DNA of 64,000 bases from Longimicrobiales bacterium (lineage in GTDB: Bacteria > Gemmatimonadota > Gemmatimonadetes > Longimicrobiales > Gaopeijiaceae). This document shows, one piece after another, positions 7,881 through 16,673 of this stretch. The notes below the pieces were generated by a model. That model was not told the origin of the DNA. It ran no database searches and saw nothing but the letters and a program-made list of their open reading frames with translations. The translations under genes and the position numbers were made by a program. Numbering within the stretch: the first letter of the stretch is position 1; each line of letters begins with the position of its first letter. The stretch lies in assembly GCA_951813395.1 (NCBI GenBank), contig OX638356.1, positions 3,918,501 through 3,982,500 of the forward strand, in the 5' to 3' direction.

Positions 7881-10800
7881 CTACCGCCTCAACGCCAGAT
7901 AGCGGATCTGCTGGATCGCGACCGACAGCCCCGCCAGGCTGACCGGCTCCTCGGCCTCGACCTCGGTCAGGATGTCGTGGAACCGGGTCAGCTGCGACTC
8001 GTCCTCCTCGAAGCCGAGCGCCCCCGCAAGAGCTTTCTGCCCTGCAAGCGCGTTCTGCGTGAGGTTTCGCCGAATCGCACCCAGGTCGTTGATCAGCCCC
8101 AGCGCCCAGCGCTGCTGCCACTTGCCGTCGCCGCTCGCCCGCTCGATACAGCCGGTCAGCCACGGAATCCGGAGCTCCTCGGTGACCCAGTAGTAGACCC
8201 GCGCGGCGCTCATGGGATTCGTGCCGGTAGTTCGGGCCAGGCGGAGAATCTCGAGCAGGTGATCGAGGAAGCGCAGGGCGACGAGATTCCGGACAAAGGC
8301 CTCGTCCCCCGCCTGGGGCATCAGCGAGGCAACCCCCCCCTCGAAGATCTCCCGGTCCTCTCCGGCCACGATCTCGTGGAACTGCCCGCGCAGGGCTTCG
8401 AGACCGTTCAGACTTCCCTCGATGAGGGCGGTGGTCGACTCCTCCGGGTCGCAGTTGGTCAACACCCAGCGCGTCGTCCGTTCGAGCACCCGCGCCAGAC
8501 CCATCGTCCAACGATAGGTTACCGCCGCTGACACCTGCCCTTCGCGCGACCGGATGTCCGCGAGCAGCGAATCATGCCGGGTCAGCCGCGCGGCCACCAG
8601 CCACGCCCGCGCGACTTCCGCGGCGCCACGGCCGGTCTCGCGCATCAGGCGGTCGATGAACACGGATCCCATGAGGTCGACGAGGTCATTGGTCAGCTGA
8701 CAGGCCACGATCTCACGGCGCAGACGGTGGTTGGCAGCCCGCTCCAGACCCACCAGCTCCATGGCCTCGCGTGGGAAGTAACCGTGGAAATAGTCGGAGG
8801 CCGAGGGGTCGTCGGGGAGATCCGAAGCGAGCAGTGCCGACTTCAGGTACAGTTTTGCGTAGGCCAGCAGAACGGACAGTTCCGGTCGGGTGAGCGACTG
8901 GTTCGCCTCCCGGCGCGCGGTCAGTTCATCCCAGGAGGGCAGTCCCTCCGCGTCGCGGTCAAGGAGGCCGGCGCGCGCAAGGTGTCCCATCAGCGCCCAG
9001 TAGTGGTCCATGCCGCGGCGGGCGCGGTACTCGTCCAGCGACACCGCCTGGCAGCCGGACTCGTTGTCCGCGAGCACGAGCGAGGCGACCGTGTCCGTGA
9101 GGCGGTGCAGGAGCTCGTTGCGCTCCTCGCGCGTCACCAGCCCGCCGCCCAGGGCCTCGTTCAGGAGAATCTTGAGGTTGACTTCCCGATCCGAGAGGTT
9201 CACCCCACCCGAGTTGTCGAGCGCATCGGTGTTGATCCGCCCACCGCCGAGCGCGTACTCGACCCGGGCGGCCTGGGTGAATCCCAGGTTCCCCCCCTCG
9301 CCCACCACCTTGGCCCTGAGATCGCCGACGTCGATGCGGACCGCGTCGTTCGATGCGTCCCCGGCGTCGGCATGGCTCTCGGTGGACGCCTTCACGTAGG
9401 TGCCGATCCCACCGTTCCAGAGCAGGTCGACAGGCGCTGCCAGCACGGCCCGGATAAGACTCTCGCCGTCCAGGGTCGCCACATCGGTATCCAGGCCCAG
9501 TGCGGCCCGGACGTCGTCGTTCAGCTCGACCGACTTCACCCCGCGCGGGACGATCATCCCGCCCTGCGAGAGCTTGTCGCGGTCGTAGTCGTCCCAGGAG
9601 GAGCGGCCCAGCAGGAAGAGCCTCTCGCGCTCCCTGAAGGAGGCTTCCGCGTCCGGGTTCGGATCGAGGAAGACATGCCGGTGGTCGAACGCCGCCACGA
9701 GGCGGATCGCCCGCGAGAGCAGCATCCCGTTGCCGAACACATCGCCGCTCATGTCGCCGATGCCCGCCACCGTGAAGGGGGCCTCCTGGATGTTCCTGCC
9801 CATCTCCCGGAAATGCCGCTTCACCGACTCCCAGGCGCCGCCCGCCGTGATGCCCACCTTCTTGTGGTCGTAGCCGTTGGAGCCGCCCGAGGCGAAGGCG
9901 TCGTCCAGCCAGAAACCATAGTCCGCCGCCACCCCGTTTGCCGTGTCCGAGAACGGAGCGGTGCCCTTGTCCGCCGCGACGACGAGGTAGGGGTCGAAGC
10001 CGTCGTACCGGACCACGCGGGCGGGGGGCGCGGATTCGCCGTTGAGGTTGTCCGTGATGTCCAGCAGTCCGCGCATCAGGGTGCAGTACTGTTCACGGGC
10101 CTCGTGGGCCATGGCGTCCCTGTCGGGCAGTGACCTCAGGCAGACGAAGCCGCCCTTCGACCCGCTGGGCACGATCACCGCGTTCTTGACCATCTGCGTC
10201 AGGACCAGCCCCAACACCTCGGTCCGGAAATCGTCCGGGCGATCCGAGTGGCGTATCCCGCCGCGGGCAACCGACGCCCCGCGGAGGTGGATGCCCTCCA
10301 TCCTCGAAGACTGTACCCACACCTCGTACTTGAGACGGCTCCTGACCACGCTCTCCAGAAGCTCGGAGTCGAACTTGAACGAGATGTACGGGACTCCCCC
10401 CGACCGCACCGTCGGCGTCCGCCCACCGGTCCGATAGTAGTTCGTTCGCACCGTCGCCTCGATCACTTTCTGGAACGACCTGAGCGCACGATCGTGGGCG
10501 AGCGAGCTCACTCCGACCAGTTCTTCGGCGATGCGGCCGGCGAGTTCGGCGGCTCTGGCCTCGCGGATCTCCGCCTCCCCGGCCGCGGCGCCGTCCGGGT
10601 CGAACTTCGCCTCGAAAAGCCGGAACAGAAGCACGCCGATCCCCGGATGACTGTCGAGCGCGGCGCGCAACACCTGCCGGCTGGGCACCGCCCCGATCTG
10701 GAAGGCGTAGTGGGCGTATGCGCGCAGCACCTCGACCTCGCGCCAGGCCATCCCCGTGGGTCGGATCAGACGGTTGAATCCGTCGTTCGTGGCGTCGCCG

Positions 10801-12755
10801 TTGCGGATCGCCAGGATCGCTTCCGACAGAACCGCCCCGCGCGCGTCGGTGTCGATCCTGCTTCCGTCCGCCGTCTGTACGTCGAAGCTGTAGATCGACG
10901 AGTCGGCGTGACCGCCCCCCTCCTGCAGCTCGAACAGCGAAACGTTGATGATGCGGAGCCCGCAGTTCTCCAGAACCGGCATGAAATCGGACAGCACGAT
11001 CTGATGCTCACGGATATAGATCTTGAGTTCGCAGCCATCGACCGTCTCCGCGTGCTCGAAGAAGCGGACCGATTCCATGCGTCCGTCGACCTTCATGGCC
11101 TCGAGCTCGGCGATGTCCCTGACTGCCGCAGACGGCTCTGTGGCGGCACGGTATTCCGGCGCAAACGCACCCGCGTAGTGACGCGCCATGCGCCGGGCCT
11201 CGTCGGGTTGGCGCACCTCGCTCAAAAGGTCCCGCACCTCGTCCAGCCACGACCTGGTCAGGCTCGTTACGGTGGCCTTCAGATCGCGCCAGTCGATCTC
11301 CGCCAGTCGCTTCGCCGGACCGCCCAGGTAGAAGTGCAGGCGCGCCTGGTCGCCGGCGCTCAACGCCAGGTGGTAGTTGAGGACCTCGACCTTGTAGCGC
11401 TTCGCCAGCGATGCTTCGAATTCGCGCCGGAAGGCCCCCGAGAAGCGGGTTCGCGGCATGACGACCATGATCGACACACCGCGCCCCAGCGCGTCGTGAC
11501 GAACCGACACGAAAACCTCTGCGGTGTTGTACCGGGTCAGGATCGTGCGGATGTCCTTGGCAACCTCCTCCGCGGACGCAAGGAAGAGTTCCTCCTTGGG
11601 CAGCGATCCGAAGATCGTGATGATCTCCTTGTAGTCGTGCTGTCCCTCCGACACCCCGGCCAGCTCCAGCACCTCCGCAAGCTTCTGCCGCAGGATTGGA
11701 ATGTCCTGGGCGGGTTCCGAGTACGCCTGCGAGGTGAAAAGTCCCAGAAAGCGGTGCTCGCCAACGACCGACCCGTCGGCCCGCAGCTTCTTGACGCCGA
11801 TGTAGTCCATCCTCGCGCGACGGTGGACGGTGGATTCGGCATTGGTTTTGCTGATGATCAGGAGCGGCCCGGACAGCGCCCGCTCGCGCATCTGATCGGA
11901 CAGCTCGCTCATGGGCACGGGGCGTGCGAATGCCGACCCCTGCTCATCCTGGAGAATGCCCAGTCCCGACCCCACGTCGACCGCTACGGCGTCCTCGCGA
12001 CCCGGTTCGTGCGGGCCGAAGCTGTAGGACCGGTAGCCGAGGAAGACGAAGCCCCCGTCACGCAACCACCTCAGGAACGCCTGGATCTCGCGGAACTCGT
12101 CCCGGCGCTCGCGCACGTCGCGCATCCGGAAGCCCAACTCGGAGACCACATCGGAGATCTTGTCGACCATGAGACCGAAGTCGTCCGTGGCCTTGACCAC
12201 GTCTTCCAGTCGGCGGGCCGTCTCGGCGCGGAGGGACTCGCGAACCTCCTCGTCGGCGACTCGAGCCAGTTCGACGTATACGATCGACTCGGTGCCGGCG
12301 TCGTCGCCCGGCGGGTTCAGGTCCGTGATCCACCCGCCCTCGTCCCTCTCCACCGTCATCAGCGGGTACACGAAGTGCGCAATCTGGAGGTCCTGCGCCG
12401 ACAGGAACTCGCGGATCGTGTCCACGATGAACGGCCGCTCGGAAACGTTGGTCCGAATGATCGTAACCGGCGGCTGCCAGCCGGCCTTCTCCGGGCCGGG
12501 GTTCAGAACCTCCACATCGACCCGGTCCGGACGGCTGCGATTCAGGAAGTCGAGCGACTCCACGCACATTCGGGCCAGGTCCTCCGGCCTTCGCTCCTCG
12601 AAAAGCTCCATTGTCGCCTTGCCGAGGAAGAAAGGAACAAACTTCCCGAGGAGCCGATAGCTGTCGTCCTCCACCGAGTCCTTCAGGAACTCGAGCACCG
12701 CAGCGATTGCCTGGGCGCTGACCGGTGACTCGGAGGGATCGCCTGATTGGATCAT
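7881..12755 (-). CDS. gdhB: Large NAD-specific glutamate dehydrogenase (GDH-180 class)
   Basis: 1624 residues, the expected size of the roughly 180-kDa NAD-glutamate dehydrogenases that oxidise glutamate to 2-oxoglutarate and ammonium. The dehydrogenase core is in the second half: PSGSKGGFVCLRS, YGFWLDDAFASGGSNGYDHK, GITAGGAWESVKRHF, GIGDMSGDVFGNGM and LLWNGGIGTYVKAS. Long N- and C-terminal regulatory parts flank it, as in the Streptomyces and Pseudomonas enzymes. The ATG at 12755 has no clear Shine-Dalgarno. It is transcribed alone and divergent from the nuclease pair. It probably serves amino-acid catabolism, fitting the many peptidases here. Confidence 0.93.
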   Translation of the reverse strand: MIQSGDPSESPVSAQAIAAVLEFLKDSVEDDSYRLLGKFVPFFLGKATMELFEERRPEDLARMCVESLDFLNRSRPDRVDVEVLNPGPEKAGWQPPVTIIRTNVSERPFIVDTIREFLSAQDLQIAHFVYPLMTVERDEGGWITDLNPPGDDAGTESIVYVELARVADEEVRESLRAETARRLEDVVKATDDFGLMVDKISDVVSELGFRMRDVRERRDEFREIQAFLRWLRDGGFVFLGYRSYSFGPHEPGREDAVAVDVGSGLGILQDEQGSAFARPVPMSELSDQMRERALSGPLLIISKTNAESTVHRRARMDYIGVKKLRADGSVVGEHRFLGLFTSQAYSEPAQDIPILRQKLAEVLELAGVSEGQHDYKEIITIFGSLPKEELFLASAEEVAKDIRTILTRYNTAEVFVSVRHDALGRGVSIMVVMPRTRFSGAFRREFEASLAKRYKVEVLNYHLALSAGDQARLHFYLGGPAKRLAEIDWRDLKATVTSLTRSWLDEVRDLLSEVRQPDEARRMARHYAGAFAPEYRAATEPSAAVRDIAELEAMKVDGRMESVRFFEHAETVDGCELKIYIREHQIVLSDFMPVLENCGLRIINVSLFELQEGGGHADSSIYSFDVQTADGSRIDTDARGAVLSEAILAIRNGDATNDGFNRLIRPTGMAWREVEVLRAYAHYAFQIGAVPSRQVLRAALDSHPGIGVLLFRLFEAKFDPDGAAAGEAEIREARAAELAGRIAEELVGVSSLAHDRALRSFQKVIEATVRTNYYRTGGRTPTVRSGGVPYISFKFDSELLESVVRSRLKYEVWVQSSRMEGIHLRGASVARGGIRHSDRPDDFRTEVLGLVLTQMVKNAVIVPSGSKGGFVCLRSLPDRDAMAHEAREQYCTLMRGLLDITDNLNGESAPPARVVRYDGFDPYLVVAADKGTAPFSDTANGVAADYGFWLDDAFASGGSNGYDHKKVGITAGGAWESVKRHFREMGRNIQEAPFTVAGIGDMSGDVFGNGMLLSRAIRLVAAFDHRHVFLDPNPDAEASFRERERLFLLGRSSWDDYDRDKLSQGGMIVPRGVKSVELNDDVRAALGLDTDVATLDGESLIRAVLAAPVDLLWNGGIGTYVKASTESHADAGDASNDAVRIDVGDLRAKVVGEGGNLGFTQAARVEYALGGGRINTDALDNSGGVNLSDREVNLKILLNEALGGGLVTREERNELLHRLTDTVASLVLADNESGCQAVSLDEYRARRGMDHYWALMGHLARAGLLDRDAEGLPSWDELTARREANQSLTRPELSVLLAYAKLYLKSALLASDLPDDPSASDYFHGYFPREAMELVGLERAANHRLRREIVACQLTNDLVDLMGSVFIDRLMRETGRGAAEVARAWLVAARLTRHDSLLADIRSREGQVSAAVTYRWTMGLARVLERTTRWVLTNCDPEESTTALIEGSLNGLEALRGQFHEIVAGEDREIFEGGVASLMPQAGDEAFVRNLVALRFLDHLLEILRLARTTGTNPMSAARVYYWVTEELRIPWLTGCIERASGDGKWQQRWALGLINDLGAIRRNLTQNALAGQKALAGALGFEEDESQLTRFHDILTEVEAEEPVSLAGLSVAIQQIRYLALRR

Positions 12756-12875
12756 TTGTCGCGGATTCGCTCAGCGTGGACAGTGGCGGGATTCGATGGC
12801 AATCTCGGACAACCCGACCGGTGCCGCCAGACGTTACCTTTGAACGGTCGGCTACCCGTACACCGAGGCGACGCA

Positions 12876-14135
12876 TTGCGTTTCATCCACATCGCCGATG
12901 TTCACCTCGACACCGCCTTCGCGGGCCGGTCGGAAGAAGTGCGAAGCCGGCTGCGCGAAGCCGCTCGCGAGGCGTTTGCGCGTTGCGTGGATACCGCGGT
13001 ATCGGAACGGGTTCACGCGGTTCTCATCGCGGGCGACCTCTTCGACGGGCCGCGTCTGTCGTTCGGCAGCGAGGGCGTCCTGTTGCGGCAGCTGGCGGTT
13101 CTGGCCGAGGCGGGAATCCAGGTGGTCTACGCAACCGGGAACCACGACCCGGGAAGCGGACCGAGCGTGCAGGATCTGGCCTGGCCGGACAACGTCACGG
13201 TCATTGCCGGGGCTGAATCCGTCACGGTGACCATTGTGAACCGGGGGGGCGATCCGGTGGGATACGTCACCGGCGCGGGGCACGGGACCGCCCGCGAGAC
13301 CGCCGACCTGGCCGGGGGTCTCCGCCCCCCCACCGCGACCCGGCTGCCCCGGGTGGCCCTGCTGCACACCCAGGTCACCTCGGCCAGCGGCAGCGAGCCC
13401 CACCAGGCATATGCGCCCTCGAATCCGGAAACCCTGCGCGGGGCGGGCTTCGACTACTGGGCGCTCGGGCACGTCCACCAGCGTCAGGCGCTGTCGGCCG
13501 ACCCGCCCGTCCACTACCCCGGCAACCTCCAGGGGCGCAACGCCCGCGAGACGGGTCCCAAGGGCGGCCTGCTCGTCAGCCTTCACGACTCGCGGCACCC
13601 CGTGGTGGAATTCAGGGAGTTCACGCGGGTGCGGTGGGAGACGCTGGCCGTCACGGGGCTCGAACGCGCGCGCACGATGGATGCGCTCGTGGAACGGGTC
13701 GTCGATTCGTGGGAACGTGCGCGGTCGCCCGACCCGGGCAGCGACCGGACGGAGTGGATGGTGACCGTGGACCTGTCGGGCCCATCGCCGGTCTGGCGCA
13801 AGCTGCGCGAACAGGAGGAGCTGGAGGCGCTGGAACAGGAGTGCGCCGACTGCCTCGGCGCGATGTCGGTCCGGATCCGGGCGGGCGGCACGCACGCGAC
13901 GGTAAGGCTGGAGGACCATATCGACCGCCAGGACGCGCTGGGCGCCTCGCTCCGCCTGTGCAGGCGCGTGGCGGCGGGCGACGAACGCCTGGGCCTCGCA
14001 GAGGCGGATCTCGCCGGCTTCGACCGGGAGCGCCACGGGTCTCTCGAGGCGTACCTGCGACGGCTGCTCGACGGAGCGGACGCCGAGATCATGGCGAGGA
14101 TGCTCACGGACGCGGCCGGGACGGGCGCGCCATGA
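12876..14135 (+). CDS. YhaO/SbcD-like metallophosphoesterase DNA-repair nuclease
   Basis: 419 residues of the Mre11/SbcD calcineurin-like phosphoesterase family. All metal motifs are visible in order: HIADVHLDTAF, IAGDLFDG, ATGNHDPGSG, LLHTQV and GHVHQRQ. The C-terminal domain resembles YhaO more than E. coli SbcD. The start is a TTG at 12876 behind a GAGG; no in-frame ATG lies closer than 12747, which would add unconserved sequence. Its stop overlaps the ATG of the ATPase gene, so the two subunits of one nuclease complex are translationally coupled. Expected role: processing of DNA ends or hairpins. Confidence 0.87.
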   Translation: MRFIHIADVHLDTAFAGRSEEVRSRLREAAREAFARCVDTAVSERVHAVLIAGDLFDGPRLSFGSEGVLLRQLAVLAEAGIQVVYATGNHDPGSGPSVQDLAWPDNVTVIAGAESVTVTIVNRGGDPVGYVTGAGHGTARETADLAGGLRPPTATRLPRVALLHTQVTSASGSEPHQAYAPSNPETLRGAGFDYWALGHVHQRQALSADPPVHYPGNLQGRNARETGPKGGLLVSLHDSRHPVVEFREFTRVRWETLAVTGLERARTMDALVERVVDSWERARSPDPGSDRTEWMVTVDLSGPSPVWRKLREQEELEALEQECADCLGAMSVRIRAGGTHATVRLEDHIDRQDALGASLRLCRRVAAGDERLGLAEADLAGFDRERHGSLEAYLRRLLDGADAEIMARMLTDAAGTGAP

Positions 14136-16627
14136 GATTCGAGTCGATCGAGGTCGTGCGCTACGGCTGCCTGACCAACCTCTCGACCGGCGACGATCCA
14201 CTCCCGAACATCGTGGTCGTACTTGGCCCCAACGAGAGCGGAAAGTCAACTTTATTTGACTTAATGTCAACTTTACTTTACGGTTTTCGCCCAGCCACAC
14301 GCTCCAGGCACCCGTTCACGCCGTGGGCGGGGGGAGATCCCGAGGGGCGGGCCCGAATCCGTTTGGACCATGGCGCGGACGCTGCCTTGATCGAGGTCCG
14401 CCGCCGCCTCCGGTCGCAGGCATGGGGAAAGCTGCACGCGGGCGAACGCGTGGACGACATCCGCAATCAGCCCCTTCCCGCCGTCGGGCACGTAACCCGC
14501 GTCGTCTTCCGACAGGTGTACGCGCTGACCCTGGCCGAGCTTGCCGGTCTCGAGGGCGAGAGCTGGGACCTGGTGCAGGATCGGTTGGTGGGGGCGATGG
14601 CCGCGCCGGATCTGCAGTCTGCCCGCGCCGTGGCTGCAGGCCTCGAGGACGAAGCAAGGCGACTGTGGCGACCCGACCGCCGCGGCCGGCCCCGTGCGCG
14701 TGTGCTGGCGGCCGAATTGAACGGCTTGAACGAGCGCAAGCGCGATGCGCTGTACAGGGACCGCGCGGTGCGCGAGAAGGTGGCGGAGCGGGCGGACGCC
14801 GAGACCAGACTCAAGGCGCTTCGCGAGGAGAGGTCCCGCGAGCAGCAGCGCCACGGCGTGATCGAGTACCGGCTGAACCGGTTGCTCCCCGTGCGGCGGG
14901 CGCTGTCGCGGATCGACGAACTTCGGGCCGAGGCGGGAGCCGCGAGCGACCTGGAGGCACTCCCGAACAAGCCGGCGGCACGGCTGAGCGAGTTGCGCGA
15001 GGAGGTGCGGGCCGTGAAGGATCGGGTGGCCCTCCTCGAACGGAGGCGGCGGGAAACGGCCGCGGCCGGGGAGGAAGGCGAGCGCCTCGACGCGCGTTGC
15101 GAAGAGCATGCCGGGGCGCTGTTCGCGGAGCCGTTGGACGAGGGTGGCCGTGAGGCGCTCGCCGCGGTTTCCATGGAGGCGTTCCGCGGCCGCGTGCGGG
15201 CGTATCAGGCCGCCCGCGAGGAGCGCCGCGTGGCGGAGGAAAGTCTCCTGCGCCGACGAGATGCGGGCTTGCCGGTAGCGCTGAAGCCCGGCAGGGGCCG
15301 ACTGGTCGCAGGAGTCCTCCTGCTCCTGGCGGGGGTCGCCACGGCGGCCCTTACGCTGCCGCAGGTCGGCTTGCAACTGCCGCTGGGCAATGCGGTCGCG
15401 CTCCGCGTGGGCGCCGTCGCCGCGATCGCGGGGTTCATCCTGACGATTCTGTGGTGGGACGCCGATCGGCGCGCCCGGCGATACAGCAAGGCCACGAGCG
15501 ACGCAAAGGGGCACCTGTCCGGAGAAGTGGCCCGGCTCCGGGAGGCCGAGGAGGCGGTGCGCGCCGAGGCCGTGCGTCTCGTCGTCGATCTGCCCATCCG
15601 CGACTCCATTCTGGACGCCCCGGACCTGGATCTTCCGGCCCGGATCGAGCGCATGCTGGAGCTTCTGGCCACGCGCGACGAGCGCGCCACCGCCGCGCGC
15701 CGCGACATGGAGCGTACGGAGGACGACCTGGCAGCCGCCCGGCGGGAGAACGAGGCCGTGACCACCCGCCTGCGCGACCTCGAGACGAGGCTGGCGACGC
15801 TGGGTGGCGGTGACGCCGAACGCGGCGCCAGTCTGGCGGTTGCGCGGATCGAGGCCGCGCGCAGAGCCGATCAGATACGGGGCGAACTGGAGCGGGAGCG
15901 GCCCGAGCTGGAACGGGTCGAGGCCGAAATCCGGGAAGCGGACGCGGCCGGCGCGGCCTGGGAGTCGCTTGCCGAGTCCCTGCGGGACGCATCCGGACGG
16001 CGTGACGCGCTCACCGAGGAGGGAGAGGAGCTGCGCAGCACAATCACCAGGCTCGACACCGAGATACGCCACCTGCAGGAGGGGGACACTCCCGACCGCG
16101 TCGAGGGGCGCATCCAGGCGGTCAAGGAGCGGATCCGCGACGCAAAGGAAGCCCGGGACCGATCGTTTGTGCTCGCGAGAATCGTCCGCGAAGCCGAACG
16201 CCGTTTCCGGGACGAGCACCAGCCCGACCTGCTTCGCCGGGCCGCGGACCACCTCCGGCACATTACGGCCGGCCGCTACGAGGACATCGAGATGGGAGAG
16301 ACTGGCGACGAGTCCTTCTACCTGACCGGCCCCGCCGCCTCCACGCCCCGAAAGGTGGGCCAGGCGCTCTCGCAGGGGACCAGGGAGCAGGTGTATCTGG
16401 CCCTGCGGCTGGCAATCATCGATCACCTTGACGCCGGCGAAGAGCGCCTCCCGCTGTTCATGGACGAGACCCTGGTCAACTGGGACGCCTGGCGTCGCGA
16501 TCGCGCCTTCGGACTGCTGGAGCGCATGGCCGGGAAGCGCCAGGTTTTCGTCTTCACCTGCCACCCGGCCATGGCCGCCGAGCTGGAGGACCGGGGCGGC
16601 CGGATCGTGCCGCTGGGCGAACGGTAG
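14132..16627 (+). CDS. YhaN/SbcC-like SMC-type ATPase with internal TM hairpin
   Basis: 831 residues; partner of the upstream phosphoesterase. The N-terminal half-ATPase has Walker A GPNESGKST. The middle is long coiled coil rich in Arg, Glu and Ala. The C-terminal half has a signature ALSQGTREQVYLALRLA and Walker B LPLFMDETLVNWDAW. Around residues 390-440 two hydrophobic segments interrupt the coiled coil, as in Bacillus YhaN, suggesting membrane tethering. The ATG overlaps the upstream TGA. Immediately after Walker A the codons turn AT-rich, including three TTA leucines (see findings). It is followed by a glycosyltransferase gene 46 nt away with no obvious functional link. Confidence 0.87.
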   Translation: MRFESIEVVRYGCLTNLSTGDDPLPNIVVVLGPNESGKSTLFDLMSTLLYGFRPATRSRHPFTPWAGGDPEGRARIRLDHGADAALIEVRRRLRSQAWGKLHAGERVDDIRNQPLPAVGHVTRVVFRQVYALTLAELAGLEGESWDLVQDRLVGAMAAPDLQSARAVAAGLEDEARRLWRPDRRGRPRARVLAAELNGLNERKRDALYRDRAVREKVAERADAETRLKALREERSREQQRHGVIEYRLNRLLPVRRALSRIDELRAEAGAASDLEALPNKPAARLSELREEVRAVKDRVALLERRRRETAAAGEEGERLDARCEEHAGALFAEPLDEGGREALAAVSMEAFRGRVRAYQAAREERRVAEESLLRRRDAGLPVALKPGRGRLVAGVLLLLAGVATAALTLPQVGLQLPLGNAVALRVGAVAAIAGFILTILWWDADRRARRYSKATSDAKGHLSGEVARLREAEEAVRAEAVRLVVDLPIRDSILDAPDLDLPARIERMLELLATRDERATAARRDMERTEDDLAAARRENEAVTTRLRDLETRLATLGGGDAERGASLAVARIEAARRADQIRGELERERPELERVEAEIREADAAGAAWESLAESLRDASGRRDALTEEGEELRSTITRLDTEIRHLQEGDTPDRVEGRIQAVKERIRDAKEARDRSFVLARIVREAERRFRDEHQPDLLRRAADHLRHITAGRYEDIEMGETGDESFYLTGPAASTPRKVGQALSQGTREQVYLALRLAIIDHLDAGEERLPLFMDETLVNWDAWRRDRAFGLLERMAGKRQVFVFTCHPAMAAELEDRGGRIVPLGER
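14245..14275 (+). repeat. AT-rich islet with direct and inverted repeats
   Basis: A 10-bp direct repeat GTCAACTTTA occurs at 14245-14254 and 14266-14275. It is interleaved with a TTGAC at 14256-14260, so GTCAA and TTGAC arms alternate. The stretch lies inside the YhaN-like gene just behind Walker A and is strikingly AT-rich for this region. It may simply be protein-coding (it encodes a repeated Ser-Thr-Leu), but it could also act as an internal binding site. Confidence 0.5.
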
Positions 16628-16673
16628 GCCTGCCCGGTTGGCGCAGCGCCGGTGGCCGGGGGTATGCTGCCGC

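Noticed and set aside
10248-12728. 826-codon open frame opposite the glutamate dehydrogenase
   Set aside because: A mirror of the dehydrogenase codons; composition is Arg/His/Val-rich without domains.
14245-14275. AT-rich repeat considered as an IS or MITE insertion scar
   Set aside because: The reading frame and the family alignment around Walker A continue without insertion, so it is native coding sequence.
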